Shown here piece by piece: positions 6,136 to 13,912 of a DNA stretch of 19,830 nucleotides. The stretch lies in assembly GCA_937900695.1 (NCBI GenBank), contig CALCFD010000011.1, positions 1 through 19,830 on the forward strand, written 5' to 3'. This DNA is from an uncultured Eubacterium sp. (GTDB lineage Bacteria > Bacillota > Clostridia > Peptostreptococcales > Anaerovoracaceae). The position numbers and the translations under genes were made by a program. The notes under the pieces were generated by a model. The model worked only from the letters and a program-made list of their open reading frames with translations. It did not search any database and was not told the DNA's origin. The stretch's first letter is position 1. Each line of letters begins with the position of its first letter.

Positions 6136-7002
6136 ATGGGTCAGAAAGTAAGTCCACACGGTCTAAGAGTAGGAGTCATTAAAGACTGGGGCTCTAAATG
6201 GTACGCAGATAAAAATAACTTTGCAGATTACTTAGTAGAAGATAACAAAGTTAGAGAATTTGTAAAGAAAAAACTATATGCTGCTGGGGTTTCAAAAGTA
6301 GTTATTGAAAGACCAGAAGAAAATAAAATTAAGGTTATCATCGCTACAGGTAGACCAGGAATGGTTATCGGTAGAGCTGGTGATGGTATTGATCAGCTAA
6401 AGAAAGACTTAGTTAAGTTAACAGGTAAAGCAATCGATATCGATATTAAAGAAGTAAGAAGAGCTGAACTTGACGCTCAGCTATCTGCAGAAAGTATTGC
6501 TCAGGCTTTAGAAAGAAGAGTTGCTTTCAGAAGAGCTATGAAACAGGCAATCGGCAGAACAATGAAAGCTAACGCAAAGGGTATCAAGGTACTTGTATCT
6601 GGAAGACTTGGCGGAGCAGAAATCGCTAGAAGCGAATCTTACAGCGAAGGAAACGTTCCTCTACATACACTAAGAGCTGACATCGATTATGGTTTTGCAG
6701 AAGCAGATACTACATATGGTAAGATTGGTGTTAAGGTTTGGATTAACCACGGTGAAATTCTTGATAAAGGACTACAGAGCGTAGTTCGTGAAGAAAAAAA
6801 CGAAGGTAGAAAGAACGACAGAAGAAAGAACAATAGAAGAAGAGATGGCGAAAGAAGACCTAGAAGAAATTCTAGAGATAGCAAGCCTGAACTTCCAAAG
6901 GCAGTAAACCCAAGAGTAAGAAATACTCCAAAGGTTGAAGCAGAGCCAGCAGTAGAGGCTCCACAGGTTGAAGTAGAAGCAGTTGAAACAACTGAAGAAT
7001 AG
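6136..7002 (+). CDS. rpsC: 30S ribosomal protein S3 with long C-terminal extension
   Basis: S3 lies at the mRNA entry channel and takes part in unwinding mRNA. Residues 1-215 are a complete S3: MGQKVSPHGLRVG start, a type-2 KH domain around GRPGMVIGRAGDGIDQLKK (72-90), and a C-terminal domain with LGGAEIARSE (158-167) and YGKIGVKVWI (194-203). At 288 residues it exceeds the usual 210-230. Residues about 224-262 are a run of Arg, Lys and Asn, and 268-288 are rich in Glu, Val and Ala. The tail is low-complexity and likely disordered. The start abuts the rplV stop; the AAGGAGG lies inside rplV. Confidence 0.95.
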   Translation: MGQKVSPHGLRVGVIKDWGSKWYADKNNFADYLVEDNKVREFVKKKLYAAGVSKVVIERPEENKIKVIIATGRPGMVIGRAGDGIDQLKKDLVKLTGKAIDIDIKEVRRAELDAQLSAESIAQALERRVAFRRAMKQAIGRTMKANAKGIKVLVSGRLGGAEIARSESYSEGNVPLHTLRADIDYGFAEADTTYGKIGVKVWINHGEILDKGLQSVVREEKNEGRKNDRRKNNRRRDGERRPRRNSRDSKPELPKAVNPRVRNTPKVEAEPAVEAPQVEVEAVETTEE

Positions 7003-7025
7003 ACTAAAAAAGGAGGATACTAGCC

Positions 7026-7457
7026 ATGTTAATGCCAAAGCGCGTTAAACGTAGAAGAGTCCACAGAGGCAGAATGACTGGTAAAGCAACACGTGGTAAC
7101 AAAGTTACTTACGGTGAATATGGATTAGTTGCTTTAGAACCAGCTTGGATAACTTCAAATCAGATCGAAGCAGCCAGAGTTGCAATGACAAGATCTATCA
7201 AAAGAGGCGGAAAGGTTTATATTAAGATTTTCCCACATAAATCAGTAACTAAGAAACCTGCTGAAGTAAGAATGGGTTCCGGTAAAGGTTCACCAGAATA
7301 CTGGGTAGCAGTAGTAAAGCCAGGCAGAGTTATGTTTGAAATGGAAGGATGTACGGAAGCTCAGGCAAGAGAAGCTATGAGACTTGCATCTCACAAACTA
7401 CCTGTAAAATGTAAATTTGTCATCAAAGGCGAAGAAGTAAAGGGTGGTGAAGCATAA
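7026..7457 (+). CDS. rplP: 50S ribosomal protein L16
   Basis: L16 organises the A-site region of the 50S subunit and assembles late. The 143 residues include MLMPKRVKRRRVHRGRM at the start, then EYGLVALEPAWITSNQIEAAR and KPAEVRMGSGKGSPEYWVA, all diagnostic. AGGAGG (7011-7016) lies nine bases before the first ATG; the second ATG (MPKR) is too far from it, so the longer MLMPKR start is preferred. The stop overlaps the rpmC start by one base. Confidence 0.96.
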   Translation: MLMPKRVKRRRVHRGRMTGKATRGNKVTYGEYGLVALEPAWITSNQIEAARVAMTRSIKRGGKVYIKIFPHKSVTKKPAEVRMGSGKGSPEYWVAVVKPGRVMFEMEGCTEAQAREAMRLASHKLPVKCKFVIKGEEVKGGEA

Positions 7458-7648
7458 TGGAACTAAATAAAATCAGAGAAATGTCTGAGGTGGAACTAAA
7501 TGCTGAACTGTTAAAGCTTAAAAAGGATCTTATGAATCTAAGATTCCAGCATGTAACTGGTCAGCTTGAAAACCCGATCAAGTTAAGAGAAATGAAAAGA
7601 GATATTGCTAGAGTTAAGACTATCATCAGAGAAAAGCAGGCTAAATAA
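7457..7648 (+). CDS. rpmC: 50S ribosomal protein L29
   Basis: L29 is a small two-helix protein beside L23 at the tunnel exit. The 63 residues fit the family: MELNKIREMSEVELNAEL, LMNLRFQHVTGQLENP and a basic C-terminal helix (REMKRDIARVKTIIREKQ). The ATG shares one base with the rplP stop codon, indicating coupling. Its ribosome binding site lies in the last codons of rplP and is weaker than those of its neighbours (AAAGGGTGGTG). Confidence 0.95.
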   Translation: MELNKIREMSEVELNAELLKLKKDLMNLRFQHVTGQLENPIKLREMKRDIARVKTIIREKQAK

Positions 7649-7665
7649 GGAAGGAGGATGTAATT

Positions 7666-7926
7666 ATGACAGTTGAAAGAAATAGAAGAAAAACAAGAGT
7701 TGGCATCGTTGTAAGCGATAAAATGGACAAGACTGTTACAGTTGCCCTAGAAGACTTCGTAAGACATTCTCTTTATGGTAAAGCTGTAAAGACAACTAAG
7801 AAGGTTAAGGCTCACGACGAAAACAACGAATGTAATATCGGAGATAAAGTTAGAATTATGGAAACAAGACCTCTATCAAAGGATAAGAGATGGAGACTTG
7901 TAAACATCGTAGAAAAGGTTAAATAA
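7666..7926 (+). CDS. rpsQ: 30S ribosomal protein S17
   Basis: S17 is a primary binder of 16S rRNA with an OB fold. The 86-residue protein has the family core VGIVVSDKMDKTVTVALEDF at about 12-31 and the C-terminal GDKVRIMETRPLSKDKRWRL. AAGGAGG lies just upstream of the ATG. It sits 17 bases after rpmC and 13 before rplN, in the standard order. Confidence 0.96.
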   Translation: MTVERNRRKTRVGIVVSDKMDKTVTVALEDFVRHSLYGKAVKTTKKVKAHDENNECNIGDKVRIMETRPLSKDKRWRLVNIVEKVK

Positions 7927-7939
7927 GGAGGCACCGAAT

Positions 7940-8308
7940 ATGATTCAGACAGAAACAAGATTAAAAGTCGCTGACAACTCCGGTGCGAAGGAACTATTAT
8001 GTATCCGTATTCTAGGTGGTACTAGCCGTAAATATGCGAATATCGGAGATGTAATCGTTTGTGCCGTAAAGGAAGCTTCTCCAGGCGGAATGGTTAAAAA
8101 AGGTGATGTAGTTAAGGCAGTAGTTGTAAGAACTAAGAAGGGCGCTAGAAGAGATGATGGAAGCTACGTTAAGTTCGATCAGAATGCTGCAGTAATCATA
8201 AAGGAAGATAAGAACCCAGTAGGTACACGTATCTTCGGACCTGTTGCTAGAGAGCTTAGAGACAAGAACTATATGAAGATTGTGTCATTGGCACCAGAAG
8301 TATTATAG
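7940..8308 (+). CDS. rplN: 50S ribosomal protein L14
   Basis: L14 lies on the 50S subunit interface and contacts 16S helix 44; it is also the docking site of the silencing factor RsfS in other bacteria. The 122 residues match the universal length exactly. The N-terminal MIQTETRLKVADNSGAKEL and the central RRDDGSYVKFDQNAAVII are signature segments. AAGGAGG lies directly after the rpsQ stop. The rplX ribosome binding site starts at its own stop codon. Confidence 0.97.
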   Translation: MIQTETRLKVADNSGAKELLCIRILGGTSRKYANIGDVIVCAVKEASPGGMVKKGDVVKAVVVRTKKGARRDDGSYVKFDQNAAVIIKEDKNPVGTRIFGPVARELRDKNYMKIVSLAPEVL

Positions 8309-8321
8309 GAGGTCTAACAGG

Positions 8322-8627
8322 ATGCGAATTAAAAAAGGTGATACGGTAGTAGTAATTGCCGGTAAAGATAAAGGTAAAAAAGGCGAAGTTATCAAGGCTA
8401 TGCCTAAAGAAGATAGAGTAATCGTTGAAGGAATCAACATTCAGACTAAGCATCAGAAACAGACTAGAACTGCTGCAGCTGAAATCAAGCACCAGGAAGG
8501 TCCTATCCATGTTTCAAATGTAATGCTTTATGATGAAAAAGCTAAGGCAGCTACAAGAGTTGGTTATACAAAAGACGGTGACAAAAAAGTTAGAGTTGCT
8601 AAGAAAAGTGGCGACATTATCGACTAA
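8322..8627 (+). CDS. rplX: 50S ribosomal protein L24
   Basis: L24 initiates 50S assembly and lies near the tunnel exit. The open frame extends upstream to 8280, but the real start is the ATG at 8322 (MRIKKGDTVVVIAGKDKGKKG). This places GGAGG (8308-8312) nine bases before it and gives 101 residues, the family norm. The N-terminal KOW motif (residues about 3-30) and the PIHVSNVMLYD segment are clear. The spacing to rplN is then 13 bases instead of an improbable overlap. Confidence 0.96.
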   Translation: MRIKKGDTVVVIAGKDKGKKGEVIKAMPKEDRVIVEGINIQTKHQKQTRTAAAEIKHQEGPIHVSNVMLYDEKAKAATRVGYTKDGDKKVRVAKKSGDIID

Positions 8628-8644
8628 GGAAAGGAGGAGACGAT

Positions 8645-9187
8645 TTGGCAGCTAGATTAAAAGAAACTTACAAAAATGAAGTGTATAAAGCACTAATGGA
8701 TAAGTTCAACTACGAAAATGCTATGGAAGTTCCAAAGCTAGAAAAAATTACAATCAACATCGGTCTTGGTGAAGCTAAGGAAAACGCTAAACTGATGGAA
8801 ACAGCAGTAAAAGAACTAGGCATCATTTCAGGTCAGAAGCCTGTAATCACAAGAGCTAAGAAGTCAATTGCGAACTTCAAGGTTAGACAGGGTATGCCAG
8901 TTGGTACAAAAGTTACTCTAAGAGGCGACAATATGTACACATTTGCTGACAAGTTCTTTAACATCGCTCTTCCAAGAGTAAGAGACTTTAAGGGTGTAAG
9001 CAAGAATTCATTTGATGGTAGAGGTAACTACTCAATGGGTATCAAAGAACAGCTTATCTTCCCTGAAATCAATTATGATCAGGTTGATTTAGTTAAAGGT
9101 ATGAACATCGTATTTACAACTACAGCTAAGACAGACGAAGAAGCTCTTGAACTATTAAGACTTCTTGGTATGCCATTTGAGAAATAG
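8645..9187 (+). CDS. rplE: 50S ribosomal protein L5 (TTG start)
   Basis: L5 binds 5S rRNA with L18 in the central protuberance. The 180-residue protein shows LKETYKNEV at the start, then ITINIGLGEA, GQKPVITRAKKSIANFKVRQG and FFNIALPRVRDFKGV, all diagnostic. The initiation codon is TTG, seven bases after AAGGAGG (8631-8637); the next in-frame ATG (M18) would remove the first conserved helix. A TTG start is unusual in this otherwise ATG-rich cluster and may lower its translation. Confidence 0.95.
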   Translation: MAARLKETYKNEVYKALMDKFNYENAMEVPKLEKITINIGLGEAKENAKLMETAVKELGIISGQKPVITRAKKSIANFKVRQGMPVGTKVTLRGDNMYTFADKFFNIALPRVRDFKGVSKNSFDGRGNYSMGIKEQLIFPEINYDQVDLVKGMNIVFTTTAKTDEEALELLRLLGMPFEK

Positions 9188-9196
9188 GAGGGAAAT

Positions 9197-9382
9197 ATGG
9201 CTAAGAAAGCTCTGAAAGTAAAACAGCAGAGAAAGCCTAAGTACTCTACAAGGGCTTATACAAGATGCAGAATTTGTGGAAGACCACATTCTGTTCTAAA
9301 GAAATATGGAATTTGCCGTATTTGCTTTAGAGAACTTGCTTACAAGGGAGAAATTCCTGGAGTTAAAAAAGCAAGCTGGTAG
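9197..9382 (+). CDS. rpsN: 30S ribosomal protein S14, zinc-binding type
   Basis: S14 binds the 30S head late in assembly. This is the short 61-residue zinc form (type Z): C24, C27, C40 and C43 form a CxxC...CxxC site. The longer zinc-free form, where present, replaces it under zinc starvation; no such paralogue is visible here. GGAGGG stands just before the ATG. The gene lies between rplE and rpsH, the canonical position. It is followed by a 62-base gap with a hairpin, long for this cluster. Confidence 0.97.
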   Translation: MAKKALKVKQQRKPKYSTRAYTRCRICGRPHSVLKKYGICRICFRELAYKGEIPGVKKASW

Positions 9383-9398
9383 TTATTTTAATTTACTA

Positions 9399-9420
9399 AG
9401 TTGCTCGCAAGAGCAAAACT
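9399..9420 (+). promoter_or_regulatory. GNRA-loop hairpin before rpsH
   Basis: TTGCTC (9401-9406), loop GCAA and GAGCAA (9411-9416) form a perfect six-pair stem closed by a GNRA tetraloop. AG (9399-9400) and CT (9419-9420) can extend it past a small bulge. No T-run follows. It ends six bases before the GGAAGGAG of rpsH, so it is most likely an RNA stability or translational element. Confidence 0.5.
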
Positions 9421-9444
9421 GGTAGAGGAAGGAGACAAACTGTA

Positions 9445-9843
9445 ATGACAATGACAGATCCAATAGCAGATATGCTAACAAGAATCAGAAATGCCAATAC
9501 TGTAGGTCATAAAACAGTAGAAATCCCTGCATCAAATATTAAAAAGTCAATCGCAGGTATTCTACTAGAAGAAGGCTACATTAATGGATTTGAAGTTATA
9601 GAAGATGACAAGCAGGGCATCATCAAAGTTGAAATGAAGTATGGCCCAGCTGGTGAAAAAGTTATTAACGGAATCAAGAAGATTTCAAAACCAGGTCTAA
9701 AAGTTTACGCTAAGGCTTGTGATGTACCAAGAGTACTTGGAGGTCTTGGTATCGCTATTATTTCAACATCTAAGGGTGTTATCAGCGACAAGGAAGCAAG
9801 AAAACTTGGAGTTGGTGGCGAAGTAATCTGTTATGTATGGTAG
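9445..9843 (+). CDS. rpsH: 30S ribosomal protein S8
   Basis: S8 binds the 16S central domain and, in E. coli, represses spc-operon translation. The 132 residues include DPIADMLTRIRNAN, the VEIPASNIKKSIAGILLEEGYI segment, and the C-terminal STSKGVISDKEARKLGVGGEVICYVW. Two starts are possible: ATG at 9445 and at 9451. The first is ten bases from GGAG (9431-9434) and is chosen; the second is 16 away. A hairpin lies just upstream. Confidence 0.96.
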   Translation: MTMTDPIADMLTRIRNANTVGHKTVEIPASNIKKSIAGILLEEGYINGFEVIEDDKQGIIKVEMKYGPAGEKVINGIKKISKPGLKVYAKACDVPRVLGGLGIAIISTSKGVISDKEARKLGVGGEVICYVW

Positions 9844-9865
9844 TAGATAGTAGGAGGAAATTGAT

Positions 9866-10411
9866 ATGTCAAGAATAGGAGTTAAACCTGTTAATCTTCC
9901 TGCTGGTGTAGAAGTTAAGGTTGATGGTAACGTTGTTACTGTTAAAGGACCTAAGGGAGAACTACAGGAACAGATTAGCAGCAGATTAACAGTAGAAATC
10001 AATGATGGTATTGTAACAGTATCAAGACCATCTGACGTTAAAGAAGATAGAGCTCAGCATGGACTTGCTAGAACTCTTATCGCTAATATGGTAACAGGTG
10101 TAACTGAAGGTTACGAAAAGAAGTTAGAATTTAACGGTGTAGGGTACAAAGTTGAAAAGAAGGGTGACACTCTTGTATTAAGCTTAGGATTCTCTCATCC
10201 AGTAGAAATGAAGGATCCAGAAGGTATCACTACTGAAGCTACTTCAGCAACAGAAGTTACTGTGAAGGGTATCGATAAAGCTTTAGTTGGACAGTATGCA
10301 GCTAACATCAGAGCTTGGAGAAAACCTGAACCTTACAAGGGCAAGGGTATTAGATACGCTGGAGAAAAGGTACGTAGAAAAGAAGGTAAAGCCGGAGTTA
10401 AAGGCGACTAA
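9866..10411 (+). CDS. rplF: 50S ribosomal protein L6
   Basis: L6 lies near the factor-binding stalk base of the 50S subunit. The 181-residue protein begins SRIGVKPVNLPAGVEV and carries the two repeated L6 domains, ending in the signature EPYKGKGIRYAGEKVRRKEGKAG-type tail (split here for brevity; residues about 153-176). AGGAGG precedes the ATG. It is followed by rplR after 18 bases. Confidence 0.97.
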   Translation: MSRIGVKPVNLPAGVEVKVDGNVVTVKGPKGELQEQISSRLTVEINDGIVTVSRPSDVKEDRAQHGLARTLIANMVTGVTEGYEKKLEFNGVGYKVEKKGDTLVLSLGFSHPVEMKDPEGITTEATSATEVTVKGIDKALVGQYAANIRAWRKPEPYKGKGIRYAGEKVRRKEGKAGVKGD

Positions 10412-10429
10412 GGAAAGGAGTAGAAAATC

Positions 10430-10789
10430 ATGGCTAAAAATACTAGAGCTGAAAGACGTGTTGCTAGACACGCTAGAGTTAGAAAAGATGTTCATGGCAC
10501 TCCTGAAAGACCTAGATTATGTGTATTCAGAAGTAACAAAAATATTTCTGCACAGATCATTGACGACGTACATGGAGTGACTTTAGTAGCAGCATCAACT
10601 CTTGAAAAAGGACTTGAAATCGCTAACGGCGGAAACAAGGAAGCTGCTAAGCAGGTTGGAGAAGTTATTGCTAAGAGAGCGCTAGAAAAAGGCATCGAAA
10701 TCGTTGCTTTCGACAGAGGTGGATTCTTATATCACGGAAGAGTTAAAGAATTAGCTGAAGGCGCACGTGAAGCTGGACTAAAATTCTAA
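10430..10789 (+). CDS. rplR: 50S ribosomal protein L18
   Basis: L18 brings 5S rRNA into the central protuberance with L5. The 119 residues show the basic N-terminus (TRAERRVARHARVRKDV), the PRLCVFRSNKNISAQIIDD core and the end VAFDRGGFLYHGRVKELAEGAREAGL, split here across known L18 motifs. AAGGAG lies before the ATG at 10430. The gene order rplF-rplR-rpsE is canonical. Confidence 0.96.
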   Translation: MAKNTRAERRVARHARVRKDVHGTPERPRLCVFRSNKNISAQIIDDVHGVTLVAASTLEKGLEIANGGNKEAAKQVGEVIAKRALEKGIEIVAFDRGGFLYHGRVKELAEGAREAGLKF

Positions 10790-10801
10790 CGGAGGTAAAG
10801 G

Positions 10802-11305
10802 ATGAGAAATACAATTGATGCATCCAAGCTAGACTTAAAAGAAACTATCGTTAACATTAGACGTGTTGCTAAAACAGTTAAGGGTGGTAGAAATATGAGA
10901 TTCAGCGTTACTATCGTTGTTGGTGACGGCGAAGGACATGTAGGCGTTGGTCTTGGTAAAGCTCAGGAAATTCCTGAAGCAGTAAGAAAAGCTACAGAAG
11001 ATGCTAAGAAAAAATTAATATATGTTCCAACAGTAGGAACAACAATTCCACATAGAAATGTTGGAGTATTCGGAGCAGGAAAAGTATTATTAATGCCTGC
11101 TGTTGAAGGTACAGGTGTTATCGCTGGTTCATCTGTAAGAACAGTACTTGAACTAGCAGGAATCAAAGATATCAGAGCTAAGTCTATTGGTTCAAATAAC
11201 ACAGCTAACATGGCTTATGCTACTATCGAAGGTCTAAAGAACATGATGACTCTAGACAAAGTTAGTAAGCTAAGAGGAAAAACTAAGGAAGAAATCTTAG
11301 GATAG
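10802..11305 (+). CDS. rpsE: 30S ribosomal protein S5
   Basis: S5 supports decoding accuracy and forms part of the mRNA entry site; its N-terminal loop is where spectinomycin-resistance changes occur in other bacteria. The 167-residue protein has the double-stranded RNA-binding-like domain (KETIVNIRRVAKTVKGGRNM through GLGKAQEIPEA, about 14-60) and the C-terminal GSNNTANMAYATIEGL. The KGGRNM segment looks intact. CGGAGGT precedes the ATG, 12 bases after rplR. Confidence 0.96.
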   Translation: MRNTIDASKLDLKETIVNIRRVAKTVKGGRNMRFSVTIVVGDGEGHVGVGLGKAQEIPEAVRKATEDAKKKLIYVPTVGTTIPHRNVGVFGAGKVLLMPAVEGTGVIAGSSVRTVLELAGIKDIRAKSIGSNNTANMAYATIEGLKNMMTLDKVSKLRGKTKEEILG

Positions 11306-11318
11306 GAGGAGAGTTAAG

Positions 11319-11501
11319 ATGGCTAAAATGGTAAAAATTACTTTAACTAAGAGCTTGATCGGAGCTTCTCCTAAACAGAAAAAGGTTGTAGAAGCTTTAG
11401 GATTGAGAAAGATGCACCAGTCAGTAGAACTAGTAGATAGCGAAGTAACTAGAGGTGCTGTAAATAAGGTTCCGCATCTTCTTACTTTAGAAGAACTATA
11501 G
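11319..11501 (+). CDS. rpmD: 50S ribosomal protein L30
   Basis: L30 is a small protein of the 50S subunit. The 60 residues contain KITLTKSLIGASPKQKKVVEALGLRK, typical of bacterial L30, and VNKVPHLLTLEEL at the end. AGGAGG stands before the ATG. Its presence is not universal in bacteria, but this is its standard place between rpsE and rplO. Confidence 0.95.
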   Translation: MAKMVKITLTKSLIGASPKQKKVVEALGLRKMHQSVELVDSEVTRGAVNKVPHLLTLEEL

Positions 11502-11523
11502 AAATAAGGGAGGTGCGCGTAAG

Positions 11524-11964
11524 ATGAAACTTCATGAACTTAGAGCGGTTGAGGGTGCAACTAAAAACCGTAAAAGAAGAGGTCGTGGTACAGCTACAGG
11601 ACAGGGTAAGACTGGTGGTAGAGGTATGAACGGTCAGAAATCAAGATCAGGTGGAAAAATCAGACTTGGTTTTGAAGGTGGACAGATGCCACTATACAGA
11701 AGAATTCCTAAGAGAGGATTCACAAATATTTGGGCAAAAGAATTCGAAATCGTTAATGTTGAAGCATTAAATAGATTTGACAATGGAACTGTTGTTACTC
11801 CTGAACTATTAATCGAAGTAGGAATGGTAAAACAGGTTAAAGATGGTGTTAAGATTCTTGGAAACGGAAAGTTAGAAAAGGAACTTACAGTACAGGCTCA
11901 GAAATTCACTAAGTCTGCTTTAGAAAAAATTGAGGCAGCTGGTGGAAAGGCGCAGGTGATTTAA
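11524..11964 (+). CDS. rplO: 50S ribosomal protein L15
   Basis: L15 is a late-assembly 50S protein with a long unstructured N-terminal arm. The arm is visible as a glycine/arginine-rich stretch (KNRKRRGRGTATGQGKTGGRG, about 16-36), then GFEGGQMPLYRRIPKRGF. The 146 residues fit the family. GGGAGGTG precedes the ATG. The stop lies one base before the secY start, so secY is probably translated by coupling. Confidence 0.96.
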   Translation: MKLHELRAVEGATKNRKRRGRGTATGQGKTGGRGMNGQKSRSGGKIRLGFEGGQMPLYRRIPKRGFTNIWAKEFEIVNVEALNRFDNGTVVTPELLIEVGMVKQVKDGVKILGNGKLEKELTVQAQKFTKSALEKIEAAGGKAQVI

Positions 11965-11965
11965 G

Positions 11966-13252
11966 ATGAAAGCGCTGGAGACACTTACTAAAGCGTGGAA
12001 AATTCCCGATATTAGAAAAAAGATTATATTTACATTTTTGATGTTAATTGTCTTCAGAATAGGATCTAACATACCAGTGCCGGGCATTGACAGAGAAATT
12101 CTTAATCAGACTTTTGCCGATGGCGGTAATGGGTTAATCGATTTATTTAATCTATTTTCAGGTGGTGCTTTTGCAAATATGACAATATTTGCTTTAAGTA
12201 TCACCCCATATATCACAGCATCAATCATTATACAGCTGTTGACTATAGCTCTTCCATCGTTGGAAAGCTTAGCTAAAGAAGGTTTGGAAGGAAGAAAGAA
12301 AATTGCAAGATATACAAGATACCTTACAATCGTTCTTGCTTTCATCCAAGCGATTGGTGTTTCATTGGGAATGTTCAAGAGTGCGTTAATCAGCCAGGAC
12401 TTTTTCTCAATTTCAGTAATTGTTTTAGTTCTATCTGCTGGTACTGCATTCTTAATGTGGCTAGGTGAACAGATAAATGAAAATGGTATTGGAAATGGTA
12501 TTTCACTAATAATCTTTGCCGGAATTATTGCTAGAGTTCCAAGCGGACTACATGGTGTTTGGTTAAAGATTCAGGAAGGTACTATTAGTTACGTAACAAT
12601 TGCAATTTTCATCGTATTTGCAATTTTAGTAATTATTGGTATTATTGAAATACAGCAGGGACACAGAAGAATCCCTGTACAGTATGCAAAGAGAGTTGTA
12701 GGAAGAAAAATGTATGGCGGACAGTCTACTCACATTCCACTAAAAATCAACCAGGCAGGAGTTATTCCAGTAATCTTTGCATTATCAATATTGCAGTTCC
12801 CATTGACAATAACATACTTCACAGGCAGCGATTCGAGTTTTGCTTTGTGGGTTGAAAAATGGCTATCACCTACAGGATCACCTGGTGTATGGCTATACTC
12901 AGTATTGAATGTATTATTAATTATATTCTTTACTTATTTCTACACAGCAGTATCTTTTAATCCTGCTGAAGTTGCAGACCAGATGAAAGCTAATGGTGGA
13001 TTTATACCAGGAATTAGACCAGGAAATGCAACTATAGAATATTTAAATAAAGTTATGACAAGAATTACTTTTGTAGGGGCTTTGTTCCTTGCAGCAGTAG
13101 CAACACTGCCTACAATAGTAGCACAGCTTACTCCACTTGATGTATCATTTGGAGGAACATCATTACTGATCGCTGTTGGTGTTGCACTTGATAGTATGAA
13201 ACAACTTGAGCAGCAAATGGTAATGAGAAATTACCAGGGTTTCCTCAAGTAA
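11966..13252 (+). CDS. secY: Preprotein translocase subunit SecY
   Basis: SecY is the channel of the SecYEG translocon in the cytoplasmic membrane. The 428 residues carry about ten hydrophobic segments, starting near residue 19. The conserved FRIGSNIPVPGID lies between the first segment and the plug region, and the cytoplasmic loop GHRRIPVQYAKRVVGRKMYGG (about 232-252) is also clear. The region MKANGGFIPGIRPGNATIEYL is another SecY signature. The start is one base after rplO and the ribosome binding site (GGTGATTTAAG region) is weak, suggesting coupling to rplO. A linked adk gene follows by 13 bases. Confidence 0.97.
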   Translation: MKALETLTKAWKIPDIRKKIIFTFLMLIVFRIGSNIPVPGIDREILNQTFADGGNGLIDLFNLFSGGAFANMTIFALSITPYITASIIIQLLTIALPSLESLAKEGLEGRKKIARYTRYLTIVLAFIQAIGVSLGMFKSALISQDFFSISVIVLVLSAGTAFLMWLGEQINENGIGNGISLIIFAGIIARVPSGLHGVWLKIQEGTISYVTIAIFIVFAILVIIGIIEIQQGHRRIPVQYAKRVVGRKMYGGQSTHIPLKINQAGVIPVIFALSILQFPLTITYFTGSDSSFALWVEKWLSPTGSPGVWLYSVLNVLLIIFFTYFYTAVSFNPAEVADQMKANGGFIPGIRPGNATIEYLNKVMTRITFVGALFLAAVATLPTIVAQLTPLDVSFGGTSLLIAVGVALDSMKQLEQQMVMRNYQGFLK

Positions 13253-13265
13253 AAAGGAGGCAAAT

Positions 13266-13910
13266 ATGAATCTGATTTTATTAGGCCCTCCGGGTGCTGG
13301 TAAAGGTACTCAGGCGGTAAAGATAATCGAAAAGTACAATATTCCTCATATATCTACTGGAGATATTTTTAGAAAAAATATCAGTGAAGGTACAAGACTT
13401 GGTAAAAAAGCTAAGGAATATATGGATAAAGGAGAACTTGTACCAGACAGTTTGGTAATTGAAATCGCAACAGACAGACTGACTGAAGATGATTGCAAAA
13501 ATGGCTTCCTACTAGATGGTTTCCCAAGAACAGTTGAACAGGCAGTAGCTTTAGACGCGTTCTTAGGAGAACATGGCAAGAAAATTGACCATGTACTAGA
13601 TATAGATGTTCCTAAAGAGGAACTTATGACTAGACTTATCGGTAGACGAGTTTGCAAGAATTGCGGAGCAACTTATCACGTAACAAACATGCCACCAAAA
13701 ATTGAAGGCATTTGTGATAAATGTGGTGGAGAGCTAATGCAGAGAGCAGACGATACTGAAAGTACAGTGGAAAATAGAATAGAGGTTTATAACAAGCAGA
13801 CTAAGCCTCTACTTAACTACTATGATAAATTAGGTAACATTGCACATTTGGATGGCTCAATCGGTCTTGAAAAGTTATTTGCTCAGATTGTGGGTATTCT
13901 AGGAGAGTAA
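13266..13910 (+). CDS. adk: Adenylate kinase, zinc-lid long form
   Basis: Adenylate kinase interconverts ATP plus AMP with two ADP in the cytoplasm. The 214 residues show the P-loop GPPGAGKGT (7-15), the AMP-binding STGDIFR (30-36), GFPRT (85-89), and a long lid. C130, C133, C150 and C153 make a structural zinc site in the lid, as in many Gram-positive enzymes. AAGGAGG precedes the ATG. The gene overlaps nothing and is followed by map after two bases; its final codons carry the ribosome binding site for map. Confidence 0.97.
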   Translation: MNLILLGPPGAGKGTQAVKIIEKYNIPHISTGDIFRKNISEGTRLGKKAKEYMDKGELVPDSLVIEIATDRLTEDDCKNGFLLDGFPRTVEQAVALDAFLGEHGKKIDHVLDIDVPKEELMTRLIGRRVCKNCGATYHVTNMPPKIEGICDKCGGELMQRADDTESTVENRIEVYNKQTKPLLNYYDKLGNIAHLDGSIGLEKLFAQIVGILGE

Positions 13911-13912
13911 TC

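Noticed and set aside
9451..9453. Second ATG of rpsH as start
   Set aside because: It is 16 bases from the ribosome binding site, against ten for the first ATG.
10287..10580. Plus-strand 97-codon frame across the rplF-rplR junction
   Set aside because: It overlaps the ends of two certain genes in another frame and has no start signal.
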